A stretch of DNA of 64,000 bases from Cristatella mucedo (Eukaryota > Bryozoa > Phylactolaemata > Cristatellidae): contig WPIO01000117.1 of assembly GCA_009760855.2 (NCBI GenBank), forward strand, positions 562,001-626,000. Reading direction: 5' to 3'. The notes beneath the pieces were generated by a model, which saw nothing but the letters and a program-made list of their open reading frames with translations, was not told the origin of the DNA and did no database searches. Made by a program: the position numbers and the translations under genes. Shown one piece after another: positions 1-13,285 of this stretch; the stretch's first letter is position 1, and every line of letters begins with the position of its first letter.

Positions 1-235
1 TTGGCCTGATGGGGTAGTATATCTGAAAGATAGGCTGGAGCCATAGAATGAAGGGACCTAAAAGTGAGCGACAAAACCTTGAAGTCAATCCGTTGCTTGA
101 CTGGTAGCCAGTGCAGGTCGGCGAGAAGTGGAGTAATGTGGCAACTGCGACGCTCACGACAGACAAGTCTAGCTGCCGAGTTTTGCACCAGCTGCAATCG
201 CCTGATCGCACATGCTGGTAGGCAAGTAAGCAGTG
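1..235 (-). mobile_element. LINE A 3' coding fragment (runs off the window)
   Basis: The minus strand reads through CDQ(A/R)-type, [16 protein letters not shown] and LAPAYL sequence of LINE A. The copy is cut by the window edge. Confidence 0.85.
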
Positions 236-663
236 ATTATATTAGTTCGAATGAGATGAATGTTAGTTCGAATGAGAAGATCACTTTGAATTAATGCATA
301 GGCAGCAGGTGAAATTCTGGCCGAGACCATATTGAAGGCTAGGCTTTCCGCATCTTGAGTACGATCGCATTTGCCAATAGGTAACGTCGTTGGTTGTGTC
401 GTCATTGATTTCGACGTCATTTGGTTTGAGGAGGTTCGCAGAGAGTCGATCGCAAAAGTTTGAAAGATATCCACTGAGACGGTGGCAAGCTTTTTAAAAT
501 GCACGACGTCGCCAACTTGATATGTATGCGTGAATGTAACGTCTATCAGGAACTGGAAAGCTTTGCCCTCAATATTTAGCTCAACAAGCAGATCTCCAAT
601 AGCATATGCATGGAATATGGTCGCTCTGTCCCTCGTGACCCGTCGACTGATAAACGCATTCAT
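236..663 (-). CDS. Unassigned open frame, about 142 codons
   Basis: An open frame from ATG at 663 runs without a stop until it enters LINE A sequence at about 235. The first half (FHAYAIGDLLVELNIEGKAF, TYQVGDVVHFKKLATVSVDI) has amino-acid usage like a real protein. The product is not recognised. It could be an old exon or mobile-element relic cut by the LINE insertion. Confidence 0.25.
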
Positions 664-714
664 AATAATGCTTTCATCAGCATCAGTCGAAGCTTCTTAC
701 TTTACAGCTACAGC

Positions 715-878
715 TACAATTGCATTATACTTACGTACAATTGCATTATACTTACATACAATTGCATTATACTTACATACAATTGCATTATACTTACGTA
801 CAATTGCATTATACTTACATACAATTGCATTATACTTACATACAATTGCATTATACTTACGTACAATTGCATTATTTG
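715..878. repeat. 21-bp minisatellite with 63-bp higher-order period
   Basis: Seven to eight copies of a 21-base unit (TTGCATTATACTTACRTACA plus A). The R position runs G,A,A,G,A,A,G along the array. On the minus strand every unit contains GTAAGTAT, a perfect 5' splice-site sequence. Because 21 is a multiple of three, the array is open in several frames. Confidence 0.95.
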
Positions 879-1004
879 GGGCTCTCTTAAATAAGGACTC
901 CATAGCCAAGTTGGTGCAGGTAGTTGCGACATCTCTTGCACAGATTTCTGAGATTCATCGTTTGCAAGCTGTACTGTCTGCGAAATAGGAAGCTTATTGA
1001 CGGT

Positions 1005-1112
1005 GCAAAACTCTATAGCGAGGCTTTCCTCTAATGAATGAACGCAGCATTTTCCAGATGACGCCACTTCTCGCCGACCGGCACGGTTTCCCATCAAGCA
1101 GCGCGCAGGCGC
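1005..1112 (+). mobile_element. LINE A fragment, divergent
   Basis: The stretch from GCAAAACTCTATAGCGAGGC to GGTTTCCCATCAAGCAGCG matches the QNSAARLVCRERR...HWLPVKQR region of LINE A at nucleotide level, with deletions. Confidence 0.6.
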
Positions 1113-1340
1113 GTATTATTTTGCTACTCATTTCCTCTGATTCCTTCCACTGTCGAACCTTAGGGAGTATATCGGATCTAGATCTATTTCCCCAGGCTTC
1201 CAATCGTTGCACCCCGTTGAATTTCTTGACTTGCATCATTGCAGCTATTCCTCTAACAACCGAGCTCAAACCTTTATAATGAAGCTAAAGACCCGTCTAA
1301 TCCTAGCGACATTTCTTTTCACAGAGTTCGCAGTCCTGCT

Positions 1341-1495
1341 GATTAGGCCCAATGGTTAAGTGCTAGTCTCGAACCAAGGCAAACGTGAATGTATTTGATG
1401 GGAGACGTCGTAAGCTCGAGCCCCGCGGCATATGCGAAGCACCCAAATAGAGATTCGGTTCTCTTAGAGCGCTATACAAACGGATTATACTTATA
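1341..1495 (+). mobile_element. SINE S2 (tRNA-derived head, LINE A-type tail), copy 1
   Basis: TTAGGCCCAATGGTTAAGTG (A box) and GCTCGAGCCCCGCGGC (B box) are followed by GAAGCACCCAAATAGAGATT...TTCTCTTAGAGCGCTATA, the same hairpin tail found at LINE A 3' ends. Confidence 0.75.
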
Positions 1496-3438
1496 TTTTA
1501 ATTTTATATACCTATTTGTGCTGAAATTATGAATGTTATCGTAATCAGTCGAAATTATTCCTTGAAATTGTATATAAGGTGTACAAACTGCATGAATCTA
1601 CCTACGTGATGTTGAAAGTGCGTAAGTTCCGTAAAAATGGTAAGTTCCGAAAGTTCCGAAGAAAACTGGTTCGCTAGCCGGTGCTGACCAATTACAGAAG
1701 ACCCTAAGCAATATCTATGCAGATGGCAACGTGCACTCTTACAGTAGAAAATGTATTTTTCGTCACAAGAAATACAAAAGGGAGAACGTACCTAAAGTAT
1801 GAAAATATGGAGCCTTAACTGCAAATAGTTTGAAAAAAGAAAGCAAAATGGATGGGATATATGTGTAACCATCGCAGACAACGAGAAAACAATAACAGAA
1901 AAAACTACTCAGGATTACGCTGTCGAAGCTCAAAGGAAGCGCGGTTTTTGTCCATCTCAACAAAAGCATTTACTTTTCATTTTATTATCGTATTCAGATT
2001 TATCACTGCTGCCTTCAGTAGGATGAGTTGGGTTCCCCAATTAGGTCACGAACATTATGGCACGCTATCCGCAACAAAGTGAGTTTTCACGAGTACCTGT
2101 ATATGGTAGTATATATGTATTAATATGTATATGCATACGTACGTGTGGCAATATGTATTAATATAATGCGAAAATATATTGCATATATGCGTATACATTT
2201 ATTTATTTACTTATATTGTATCAAACAGATTTAATGGTCTAGACTGACTGACTAGTGCACTCATTTACCCCATTGATACCCACTCACCTTCACGTGACCA
2301 CATGACCGCGTATTGGTGAAAATGCAGCAATCCTAAGCTGGCTAACCACAGGTGGTATCAACAAACGCATATAAATACACTGGCGATAGCCAAAGTCTTG
2401 TAGCAAAAGCCAATGGATTGCCATAACTTTGCAGTAACCTGCTTCGTTCGCACAAAGCTAATACTAGGTCTTTTATTCTGGGCGATTTACAGCACAAAGC
2501 ATATCTTATTCTCACTTGAAACTAGTTCTAGACTGCATTAACTGTGAGCGAAACCACGAGAATCCGAGATCATAAATTATAAGTACTATTACTGTAGAAC
2601 TGTAGTCGCTCCGAAAATAAAGTCCGTTGACTTTTTAAGACACTGCAAAAATTGCAGGTGCTATTTTTTGCAGGCACGAGATGATTACAGGTGGAGCTAG
2701 CTAGCTTTCTCGAAGCACAGTTTAATAGTCTGAAGAAGCAACTATTCAAATAGGTTTGCCAACGTTAGCTCAGCATGACATATGCCAACGCCTCAATAGA
2801 TATTTGATGCCCTCAACATAGAGCCTTATTAGTTAGCCGTTCAGCAGCCACAGAAGAGCTACTTAGAAAATAAAATGCACGAGCCAAAATTCGCAACTGG
2901 CTAAGCCTTGCTATATATGTCCCTTTTCTGTACAAACCATACATTAGAAACTATCAGATTCATAATGATACTAATTTAGGAACAATACACTCTCGTAATG
3001 TTATGACCGAATCAAACTAAGCTTTACTAATTCTCGATCAAGCCATCGAATCTATTTCAAGATCCCCAGCCTAGCTAGACCGAAACATTCACTCACATGC
3101 AGCAGCCCCGTGCTGTCCGTGCACCCTTGTGCGAGGCCTCTCGCTTGCAGCCGCCTAACTAGCAGTGCATCGTTAAAAAAAGAAAAGAGAAGAGCGTGAG
3201 GGCATCGCAAGAAAATGCCGGAGTCCGAATGGTCTAGTTGTGGTTGGACGTCACTAGACTAAATTGCTTCATCAGTTTGAAGAATATAGGACTCTGAACA
3301 TTGCGAGCCTTTGCTTTCTTCCTATGCAGGGCTTGTGATAGGCTCCGACCTACAATTAAGTTAAGTTTTTAGTTGTAATATTGAGAGTTGTGTGTCGGTC
3401 GATTTCCCCGACCTTAATCCTCCTTCTTTGATTCAGGA
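1496..3438. other. Intergenic, nothing recognised
   Basis: AT-rich sequence with short direct words only. No gene, RNA or repeat family was recognised. Confidence 0.5.
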
Positions 3439-3543
3439 ATGGATTTGAGGACCGAGATAATTCTCATCGTCATCAGCCTAGCATACGCTAATTCCCTTTC
3501 GTACGCAATTCATTCATACGATCAGTGGGAGAGTTTTGATTAG
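3439..3543 (+). CDS. Possible signal-peptide exon or 34-residue secreted peptide
   Basis: ATG at 3439 opens MDLRTEIILIVISLAYANSL, a charged start and hydrophobic core typical of a signal peptide, then a short polar end and TAG at 3541. It is preceded by a pyrimidine tract and TTGATTCAG, a good 3' splice site. It could be the first coding exon of a plus-strand gene, but no downstream exon was found. Confidence 0.25.
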   Translation: MDLRTEIILIVISLAYANSLSYAIHSYDQWESFD

Positions 3544-3659
3544 TTATAGTCGTGAAAGGCCACTGTCCTTGGCGGTTAGGTAAGCATATTGAGCTACCCG
3601 TCCCAATGGTTCCGAATCTAAAAGTCTCCAAATCAGTGCTCCAAAGCTGCCGAAAATTG

Positions 3660-3750
3660 TTCTTATTTATTATTAAATTATATTATAATATTATATTATA
3701 TTATATTGTTATATCATATTATATATTTATATTTATATTATTTTATAAAC
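3660..3750. repeat. AT-rich low-complexity tract
   Basis: Repeated TTATATTA and ATTATATT units with no other content. Confidence 0.85.
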
Positions 3751-3989
3751 TGTTCTGAAGCTAGCACTGCTAAGCTTAAGCTAGCTCCAAATGATGAGCG
3801 CTGGTGCCGACGGCCTTCGATCAATGTAATTCGTCACGTGTCACAGGAGGTACAAAGTCCTCAAAGCAATGCGAGCTCAGCGACACAATCAATTGGCAGT
3901 GTGGTGCTATAAGTAAAATGAGCTGTGCCAAATAATATCAACCAAAAAAATTTTCAATTAATGTAATCTACATGAATGTGTCCTGTAAT

Positions 3990-4565
3990 GTAATGTAATG
4001 TAATGTAATAATGTAATGTAATGTATCTCCGTCAGTAACTCCACAAAGTCATAAAGACCATGTGGGTGTTACGCAGGAGAGTTTTGTATAGCGCACTCAC
4101 AGCCTAAGCGGCTTTCGGTACGCATTCGGTAGCCAACAGACTTCGTCTCATGCAACAAAGAGAAAGTGGGAAGCATAGCAGAGTTAGGAGAGCAGGTGAG
4201 GTAGTGAGTAGCATAGAAGTAGCAGTTCAGGACCGCTGAAAAAGATGTGCCATAGTCGGCAGTTGGAGAGAAGATGTTGTTGCGTAAGAATTGTGGAAGC
4301 GAGTTCCACAGTCTAGGACCTGCAGAGCTAAAGCTTCTGTCGCCAACTGTCTTTAAGCGGAGGAATGGGACAGCTAATTTATTGTCCACACAGGACCTGA
4401 GGGTGCGAACAGGCTGAAACTGATGCAGCTGTTCAGCTAGGTATGAAGGAGCCAAGCCGTGGCGGGCCGTAAACCGAAGTTGAAGCTGATTCGATAGCAG
4501 GCGCAACCTGTGAGAAGAGTGACCAATTATTTTGCGCCTTAAAAATGTGCCACTGCTCATGTAAC
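3990..4565 (-). mobile_element. LINE B 3' end fragment
   Basis: The minus strand encodes RHGLAPSYLAEQLHQFQPVR, SCVDNKLAVPFLRLKTVGDR and the terminal RLGCECAIQNSPA of LINE B almost intact. It is followed by the same 3' UTR and a (TAATG)n tract at 3990-4024. Confidence 0.88.
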
Positions 4566-4618
4566 TCATTTATGTAACGCCCTAAGAGAGCTTAATCTCT
4601 AACCAGGCGCTTACATAC
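4566..4618 (-). mobile_element. S2/LINE A-type tail fragment
   Basis: GTAACGCCCTAAGAGAGCTT and AATCTCTAACCAGGCGC form the inverted hairpin tail, directly joined to a LINE B fragment. Confidence 0.55.
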
Positions 4619-6015
<1,397 letters not shown>

Positions 6016-6434
6016 CCATCGCAGGCCAACGTCGCTGCCATGGCTGGCACTACACATTGCAGGACATTCCCCTCTCAAGTGGACGCCGCCGCCGCCGCCG
6101 ACACTTTCACGGACCTTTTCCCATCTTTTTTCTCTTCCTTTTTCTTTTCCTTTTCTTTTCCCCCTGCCTTCCTCCCTGCCCGCCGCTACTCTGCTGCTCT
6201 TTCTCCTCAAAGACGCTCAAATCTCCTCAAAGCTGCTGCGTTGACTTGGCAGCTTGACAGAAAAACGAACACAGCCCTCGGCAGCAAACGAAAATCCTAT
6301 GTAAATCTGCTACAATATCTGCACGACTAAATACCCTAGTTCAGAACCGGCTCGCGTACGAATACACTGCTGTACGTCAGACTTCGCGGGCAAGCGGTCG
6401 TTAGAGTTCGAAAAATCCACCTTAACGTTAGAAG

Positions 6435-7070
6435 TGTATTCTGTCTCGACTTCTGCAACTCACTCCGTGCTCGTCTGCCGTCCTGTGCAGCCAGGCGTTT
6501 ACAGTCGGTGCAGCACTCTCCAGCTAGGCTTGTCTGTCGGGAGTGTCACAGTTGCCACCTCACACCACTTCTTGCCTCCCTGCACTGGAATCCAATGAAG
6601 CAGCGTATCGACTTCAAGATTCTGTCGCTTGATTTTAGGTCCCTTCATTCTCTGGCTCCAGTCTAAATGTAACGACTATTCCCCCCCAAGTTGAAGAATT
6701 GTACAAACCACTTTTTCGACTCAAATCGTTTAGCCGTACCTCATGCGAACCTTAACACCGTTAGTGACCGTGCCTTTAGTTCATATGCTCCCAGAGCTTG
6801 CAACTCACTAACAGCATGTCACAACATCCCCTGACATGATGGCATTAAAAAAGCTTAACATGCATCTTTTTATTACAGCATTTAGAAAGTCTTTGTAATT
6901 TGTCTTTCGTGTGCACATACCTGCTTACACAGTGCCTGCAGCTTGTGGATATTAACACCAATCATTAGGTTATGCTTTCTATACAGCATCAGTAAAGTGC
7001 CTAGAAATAAATTAAGTTCATTGAGGGCGCCGCGCAAACTAATTATTACTGATATTCTTATCATTGTGAT
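6435..7070 (+). mobile_element. LINE A 3' fragment, degenerate
   Basis: The sequence aligns through the DFCNSL, QLGLSVGSV (shifted frame) and PFILWLQ region, then NRL-VPHANLNTVSDRAFSSYA, into a recognisable 3' UTR and hairpin tail at about 7000-7065. Many stops and indels. Confidence 0.75.
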
Positions 7071-7682
7071 TGAAGTTGCCGAGTCCAAACGGCTGATGAG
7101 AGTCAACGACGGAAAATACCGAGATGCGAACGGCATGAATACTTTTTCTTCACCTTTTGATCTTAAAAGGCTTTGAGAATACCCGGGGATGTTTTAGAAC
7201 ACAAATTTTGGTAATAAGTTAAGTTAATCCTTTAATTTTAAGGTAATCACTATCATAAAGAGAGGTCACATTATTTTATAAAGTGAGAATGACTGGCATG
7301 CGAATATTCAAAAGAAAACATCGTGCAAGATTTACTGTTGGCATTATAACTTCTGACCTATAATTACCAATGATAATTTCTATTTCAATTAGATTGAAAT
7401 ATATATCAAGCGCCACAAATAATTCTGGCGCTACAGATAAACTGCTATAATGCTCCGATATTAAGTAACTGCAGGAGACACACACCGACATAAATTCCTG
7501 ATCCTCTGCTACTCCGGCCAAGTACAAGTCTGGGCCTGGATGCCGACTTCCTGCGGCTCAGATCAGTAGCCTTTAGCTATTCGCCTGGCTTTTGACAGTT
7601 AAAAACCTATATGCCAAGGACGCCGGATGTAACTACCCAGACGCCCTAAAAGTTCCCGTCAGCTGGTGTATTCACAAGGGTT

Positions 7683-8100
7683 AATGATAATAATAATAAT
7701 GCACTTGATAAAGCGCTCTCAGAGAACTCAATCTCTTTCTAGGCGCTTAACTTTGCTGCAAAGGGAAACGCGATTAAATGGTGAGAAATATCATGCTTGA
7801 TAAATAACATGAATGACATGGTTAGGGGTGACATGCACAGGGTCAGCATGCAAATGTTGTTAGTGGCAGCATGCACAGTGTCAGCACGCATAAGCACATG
7901 AAGGACAAATCACAGGCACCCGCTAAATGCTGTCCTAAATATGTGTGTGTTTTAAGTTCTTTTTAAACGTGGTCAAGTCAGGGGATGTTCTGACGCAAGT
8001 CGGGAGTGAGTTCCAGGCTTTGGGAGCATGCGATATAAATGCACGGTCTCCAAAGAATTTGGGATTTGTACAAGGTATTTGTAAACTTGTAGCCGAGTTC
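7683..8100 (-). mobile_element. LINE A 3' end
   Basis: (AAT)n at 7685-7700 begins the inverted tail; the hairpin GCGCTCTCAGAGAACTCAAT and 3' UTR with ACATGCACAGGGTCAGCATG follow, then a short coding end up to about 8090. Confidence 0.83.
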
Positions 8101-9604
8101 TAGGGGTCAGAGGCTATTTCCCGCCAAACCCCGCCACACTCCGGCCACGCTGCCGCTCGCCATGCCGCTAAGCTAGGGTAAGGGGAACGGTAGTCAGGTT
8201 AAACCGCTTTATAATAACTCATGCGCCAACAACAAAAGGTGAACTAAACAAGTCTACAGGAAGGGTAATAAACAAAGTACACTATAGGGGCGCGAGACGA
8301 CGCAGTAAGCGCGAACAAACGTGTAGTTAGTCAGTCGGCTTCCACTGTCCTGTCGTTGTACCGACTCTGAATCCACCAGTACGAGCGTACGCCGTCCAAG
8401 ACCCGGCTGGCTGAGTAACCGCTTGGCTAGTCCGAGTCAACAACTACCACAGTCGAGAGCTTCCACCGAAAGACGCCAACACACGGGGGGGGGGGTCACG
8501 ATCATGCTACACGGGGAACTCAGAATATACAAGTCTCAACGAGCGTGCTATCCAGCTCCGCTCGGGCCTTGGGTACTCGTTGCCTTGCGTGCGTGGCCGC
8601 ATCGCCGGAGCACGCCTGCACGAATCCAGGTGCATAACTCGGCGAGACCGGGAGCCTCCACCACCACGACTTACTCTGCCAACTTCTCCTACCGAAGAGC
8701 CTCGGTGACCTCTCGTCACCACACATCCGGCCATGCCATAGGTCCGACCCCATCATAGCCGGTGACCCTTACCCTTATTATAGCCACCCGGTCCAAGCCA
8801 ACCGAACCTAGCCTGGGTACATATGTCAGCCTCCGGGGGAGACACGTCCTCGTGTCTGCTATAGCCCCACCACAGGTCTAGCCATGCAGCCATCACAGAG
8901 GCTTTAACATGCTCAGTAGTGGCTGCCGAACAAGCCGTATCCTAAACGCGGTTACAAAACGTCGCGGTAACAAAAGTCGAGTCTACACAAGTCGCGGTTA
9001 CAAAAGTCATCGCGCTGCGCTACACAAGAATCACTAAGCTACAAAGTTCTCGCAGAAGATCCAGTTCAGGGAAGACGTATGTTACTGCTCCAGGTGCCGT
9101 ACTGTCTAGTCGATGTCCTCTCTCGTGGTGTCAGCATGCGTCGGTCGAACTGCTTCGCAGATGAGCCTTGTTCGCTGCAAATCTCCAACTCTCTTTGCTG
9201 CACGATGTGATCGGAGTCAACGTGATCCTCCCCTACAACACAAAACAAACCAAGGGCACCGTCCACTCTTAATAGCTCGCACGGCACAGCACATGGACAG
9301 TCCATCGATAACAAGTTGGCTTCCGACGGGGCTAGTTCATCTGGGAGCCCACAGGGCTGCTGTTCGCCGGCCAGCGAATCTGACAGATCACTTAGTTACA
9401 CTCCGATAAGGCATAGTCAGCATTTCTGTCTGTTGCTTCGAACACCTGACTCAATCGGTAGCCCCGATATGGATATGATTAAGCTGCCTTCACATGTGCT
9501 CAGAAGAAGGGATACATGGTGCTGCTGCGAATATTACTGGGATTCCAAAAAAGGCAGCGAGTGAGAACTATAGATAAATAATAAAATATTACCTGAGCCT
9601 CACT
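8101..9604. other. GC-richer unassigned stretch
   Basis: A compositionally distinct block with many CG dinucleotides, a C-rich purine/pyrimidine run at 8484-8495 and the short repeat at 8945-9030. Short frames are open on both strands but match nothing recognised. It may be an unknown mobile element. Confidence 0.4.
8945..9030. repeat. Short irregular tandem repeat
   Basis: CGCGGTTACAAAACGTCG, CGGTAACAAAAGTCGAG and CGCGGTTACAAAAGTC recur with about 18-30 base spacing. Confidence 0.65.
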
Positions 9605-9825
9605 TGAAATTCGGCTCATAGCTGAGACAGGCTGGTTGCTTTTGAAAAGAAAATCTTAACAGATTTAACATCCTCATTTGAATAGCGGCAGAAGAGCTTT
9701 ACCGGCTGTCACCATTGCTTGCAGTTAGCTGTAAAGAGTCGCTCAATTGCAGGATTAGAACCAACGATCTCAGTCGTGAAGGGCGAGCACCTTACCACCT
9801 GGGCTATCATGGCCCATTAATAAAA
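9605..9825 (-). mobile_element. SINE S1 (tRNA-derived), copy 1
   Basis: On the minus strand, TAGCCCAGGTGGTAAGGTGC is a pol III A-box-like segment and GTTGGTTCTAATCC a B-box-like segment, followed by a family-specific body (TTTACAGCTAAC...GGTGACAGCCGGTAAAGC). Confidence 0.72.
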
Positions 9826-11599
9826 GCAATTGTTACCATCCTATCACCCTACGTTACTGAAATAATGTGCTTAACAAAAACCCCCTTTCAATAGATGCGA
9901 ACAATCAAACAATGCATGTCACACATTCGCTCTTTGCTCAATTATCGAAATTATTAAAAAAATTATCGAAGTAAAAAAAATAAATTATAAAAAAAACAAA
10001 TTTTGAAAAGGCCAGTCGTGTGATTGGACTCAATGCAGTCAAGCCATAGCAACCGTGCGTTTATTGCCAGTGTAGTCAGAGGCTTTGCCGAGTGCTTTCA
10101 AATGAGGCATAGACGATCGCTCTGTTGAAAATGCCATGAGCGTGCTCACGCCTGTTGGTGACCAGACTCTAGAATTCAAGGCTATCACTGTGCATTCGAG
10201 GCTCTAAAGTCGCCACTAGTCGTTCGATCAATTGACTGCAGATAAAGTGAAAGGTGCAGGTAACACGAGCTAGGACCGCGTCATGCAGGACAGCTTCAGA
10301 TAATGTGGATCGGCCAGCTTGGCGCCGCGTAGTGCAGGTGCGTGTTCGCTACCGGACATACAGTTCCTCTAGTTGTCCACGCTGAATGTAGCTCCTACCT
10401 GGAGGGACAGCCAAGTCTGCTTGGAGTAGCCCAGTAGCTGTGAGACGCCGAGCAGGCGAAATGCTAAGTACTCAGCGTGCTATCCTGTATGGTCAAAGCC
10501 TTGCATACGGTATGTAGCCCAAAGCTGACTTACAGAATCAGAATGCTCAGCAGGAGTATCTGCAGAAAGCAAAAACAGCAAACTTACCTAATTTGCATCA
10601 TATTAAACTAGTGTCCAAACTTTTTAACCTTGGTACATCGAGATATGTGCTTACGAATTGTTGGGGTGCATGATTGTGATATTGAAACAGCTTCATTTAC
10701 AATGTCACGTTGTGCATGGTAAATCCCATAACTCCTCAAAAATGCACGGACTGACGTGAAATTTTAAATGCGACTTTAGTTCTGCTTTTACATCACTGGA
10801 ACAGTTTAGTTAAAAGTTAGGATGGAGAAGAGTTGCTATACATCGTGTGGATTGCAGGATTTCAAATTCAATGATGTTTGATGACACGCCACATCTACGG
10901 GCCCAAGAATCACGATACTGCAGTGGTTGGTACTATTAGAAAAATAAATTCACAAAATATTCGCTTCGAATTTGCATTTCTGCATATTTCCGGGTGGAAA
11001 AACTTATCCAAGCCCAGCAGACTATTTTAAAAAGGATAACCTGACTAAGGAATAATCCCAGCAACATGAAAATTGTCGAGTTATTTACCAAAGCATCTTC
11101 AATAAGTTCCAGCTCAACAGCGAATTGATTTCAAGGCAATCCGTTAGAATTTTTAATATCGTCAGCTAGCTAGCTAGCAAGGTTCAGGACAGTAAGCAGT
11201 AGGCCCTTTTAAAATCCTTAGAACCCAACAGCACACCTTTTATGGCCTGCTACCGCACGAAAGTATGCAAGACACGTCGGCCGCTTCGGAAGGCTTCGCT
11301 AATTAACCTGCGAATAAATTATTTATATTTATTTATGACGGCCAACAGGCAAGCTCCTTCCTTTAAGACTAGCGTGAGGACCCACGTCTTCAGGCAAATT
11401 AAAGGATTAACTTGTAAAGCTATCCAATAAAAAAATCTTAAGGCATGTGCTGGTAAGAGAAGCATGTCAACTGATTAGTGACATCAGATTTAAGAATTCA
11501 CTATGCAACAAAGACTATTCAGGCAGACAGAGCCAGCATATACAATATCGGGATTGACATTCCATGAACTGGGATATGAGGGCTACTGTAGATTGAACC
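9826..11599. other. Intergenic, nothing recognised
   Basis: No recognisable coding, RNA or repeat signal other than a GCTAGCTAGCTAGC run at 11164. Confidence 0.45.
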
Positions 11600-13285
11600 A
11601 ATCGATCCTAGCGAAGGCCAAGCAAAGCTTCAATAAAAAACTTGGTTGATATCACAGATGTGCAATCCAAAATGCTGATGTCTACTATCAACCATCTCCT
11701 TAACCCCCTCCCAGGTTAGCTCCTTACCCAGTGATCCCTGTAACGATCTCTAGCCGATCGCTTTTCTAGCTTCTTTGTCAACAACAACAAGATAAACAAA
11801 ATCACGAAGTCCATCCTTAAGATGACACCATCATCCCTGGAGTCATGTCCGTCAATTCCACGCAGCACCTCAGTGATTAATGTTACAGAGGTGACGAGTG
11901 ACCTTGTCCTGAAGTTCATATCCCAATCAAAGAAGACAGGTAGTCCTCGGGGCCCCGTTCCCACTGTCCTGCTTCTACCATGCTGCTTCTACACCCATGT
12001 TCACATGCACACACGTTCACATGCACGTTCTACCATCTGCTGCTGCCATACATAACTAACATCATAAACATGTCATTAGCCTAACGTCATGTCCCAGCAC
12101 CTATCAAAAAGGCTGTAGTCAGGCCACTTCTCAAGAAAGCAACACCAGGCTAAGAGAACTTAAGCATCATCAGCCCAGTCTCCCTTCTACCGTTGCTAAC
12201 AAGCTACGGGAACAATGCGTGGCAGACCAGCTGCACTCCTATACTGAAACTTCAAACCTTGCTAGTAATTTCCAGTCTGGTTTTAGAAATAATCACTCCA
12301 CAGAGTCAGCATTGCTTCGGGTGTACAACGACCTACTTAGTAATGCAGTTAGGTAGAGTATCTGCTTGTTTTGCTCAATCTTTCGGCAGCTTTTAATATT
12401 ACCAATCACCAAGTCCTTCTTGAGCACCTCTCCTCTCGCCTGGGCATCACTGACAATGCATTGCAATCGTTCAGGTCCTATCTCAGTGGGAGACTCGCGA
12501 GTATTGAATCCGCCTATTTTCAGCTTCATAACATAGCTAAAATTCGGGCTTGTTTAGATAAAGATACCACATCTAAGTTGGTCCACGCATTCGTGACATC
12601 CCATCTCGACTTCTGCAACTCACTGCTTACTAGCTACCAGCATGTGCGATCAGGCGATTGCAGCTGGTGCAAAACTCTGCAGCTAGGCTTGTCTGTCGTG
12701 AGCGTCGCAGTTGCCACATTACTCCACTTCTCGCCGACCTGCACTGGCTACCAGTCAAGCAACGGATTGACTTCAAGGTTTTGTCGCTCACTTTTAGATC
12801 CCTTAATTAAATGGCTCCAGCCTATCTCTCAGATATACTCCCCCATCAGGCCAAGCATCGTACCACTCGCTTTTCGGAATCCAACAGTCTACAAATACCT
12901 CGTACAAGCCTTAAATCCTTTGGAGATCGTGCATTTAGTTCGTATGCTCCCAAGGCCTGGATCTCCCTCCCGACTTGCGTCAGAACATCCCCTGACCTGA
13001 CCACATTTAAAAGGAACTTAAAAACACCTATTTAGGACAGCATTTAGTGGGTCCCTGTGATTCGTCCTTCATGTGGTTATGCTTGCTGACACTGTGCCAC
13101 TAACCACATTTGCATGCTGACCCTATGCATGTCACCCCTAACCATGTCATTCATGTTATTTATCAAGCATGATATTACTCAACATTCAATCGCGTTTCCT
13201 TTTGCAGCAAATGCAAAGCGCCTAGAAAGAGATTGAGTTCTCTGAGGGCGCTTTATCAAGTGCATTATTATTATTATTAAGCCAG
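11600..13285 (+). mobile_element. LINE A, longest copy (reverse transcriptase to 3' end), broken
   Basis: The plus strand retains, in scattered frames, a pre-RT segment (LADRFSSFFVN), KKAVVRPLLKK, ISPVSLLPLL, LNLSAAFNITNHQVLLEHLS and then the C-terminal block AYFQLHNIAKIRACLDKDTT and [15 protein letters not shown]. It ends in the conserved 3' hairpin and (ATT)n at about 13265. An internal deletion removes the catalytic ADD region: SYLSGR joins directly to the AYFQLHN block near 12490-12510. It is a CR1/L2-like non-LTR element. Confidence 0.87.

Noticed and set aside
12371-13000. A 209-codon frame as an independent host gene.
   Set aside because: It is a composite of LINE A reverse-transcriptase pieces in changing frames.
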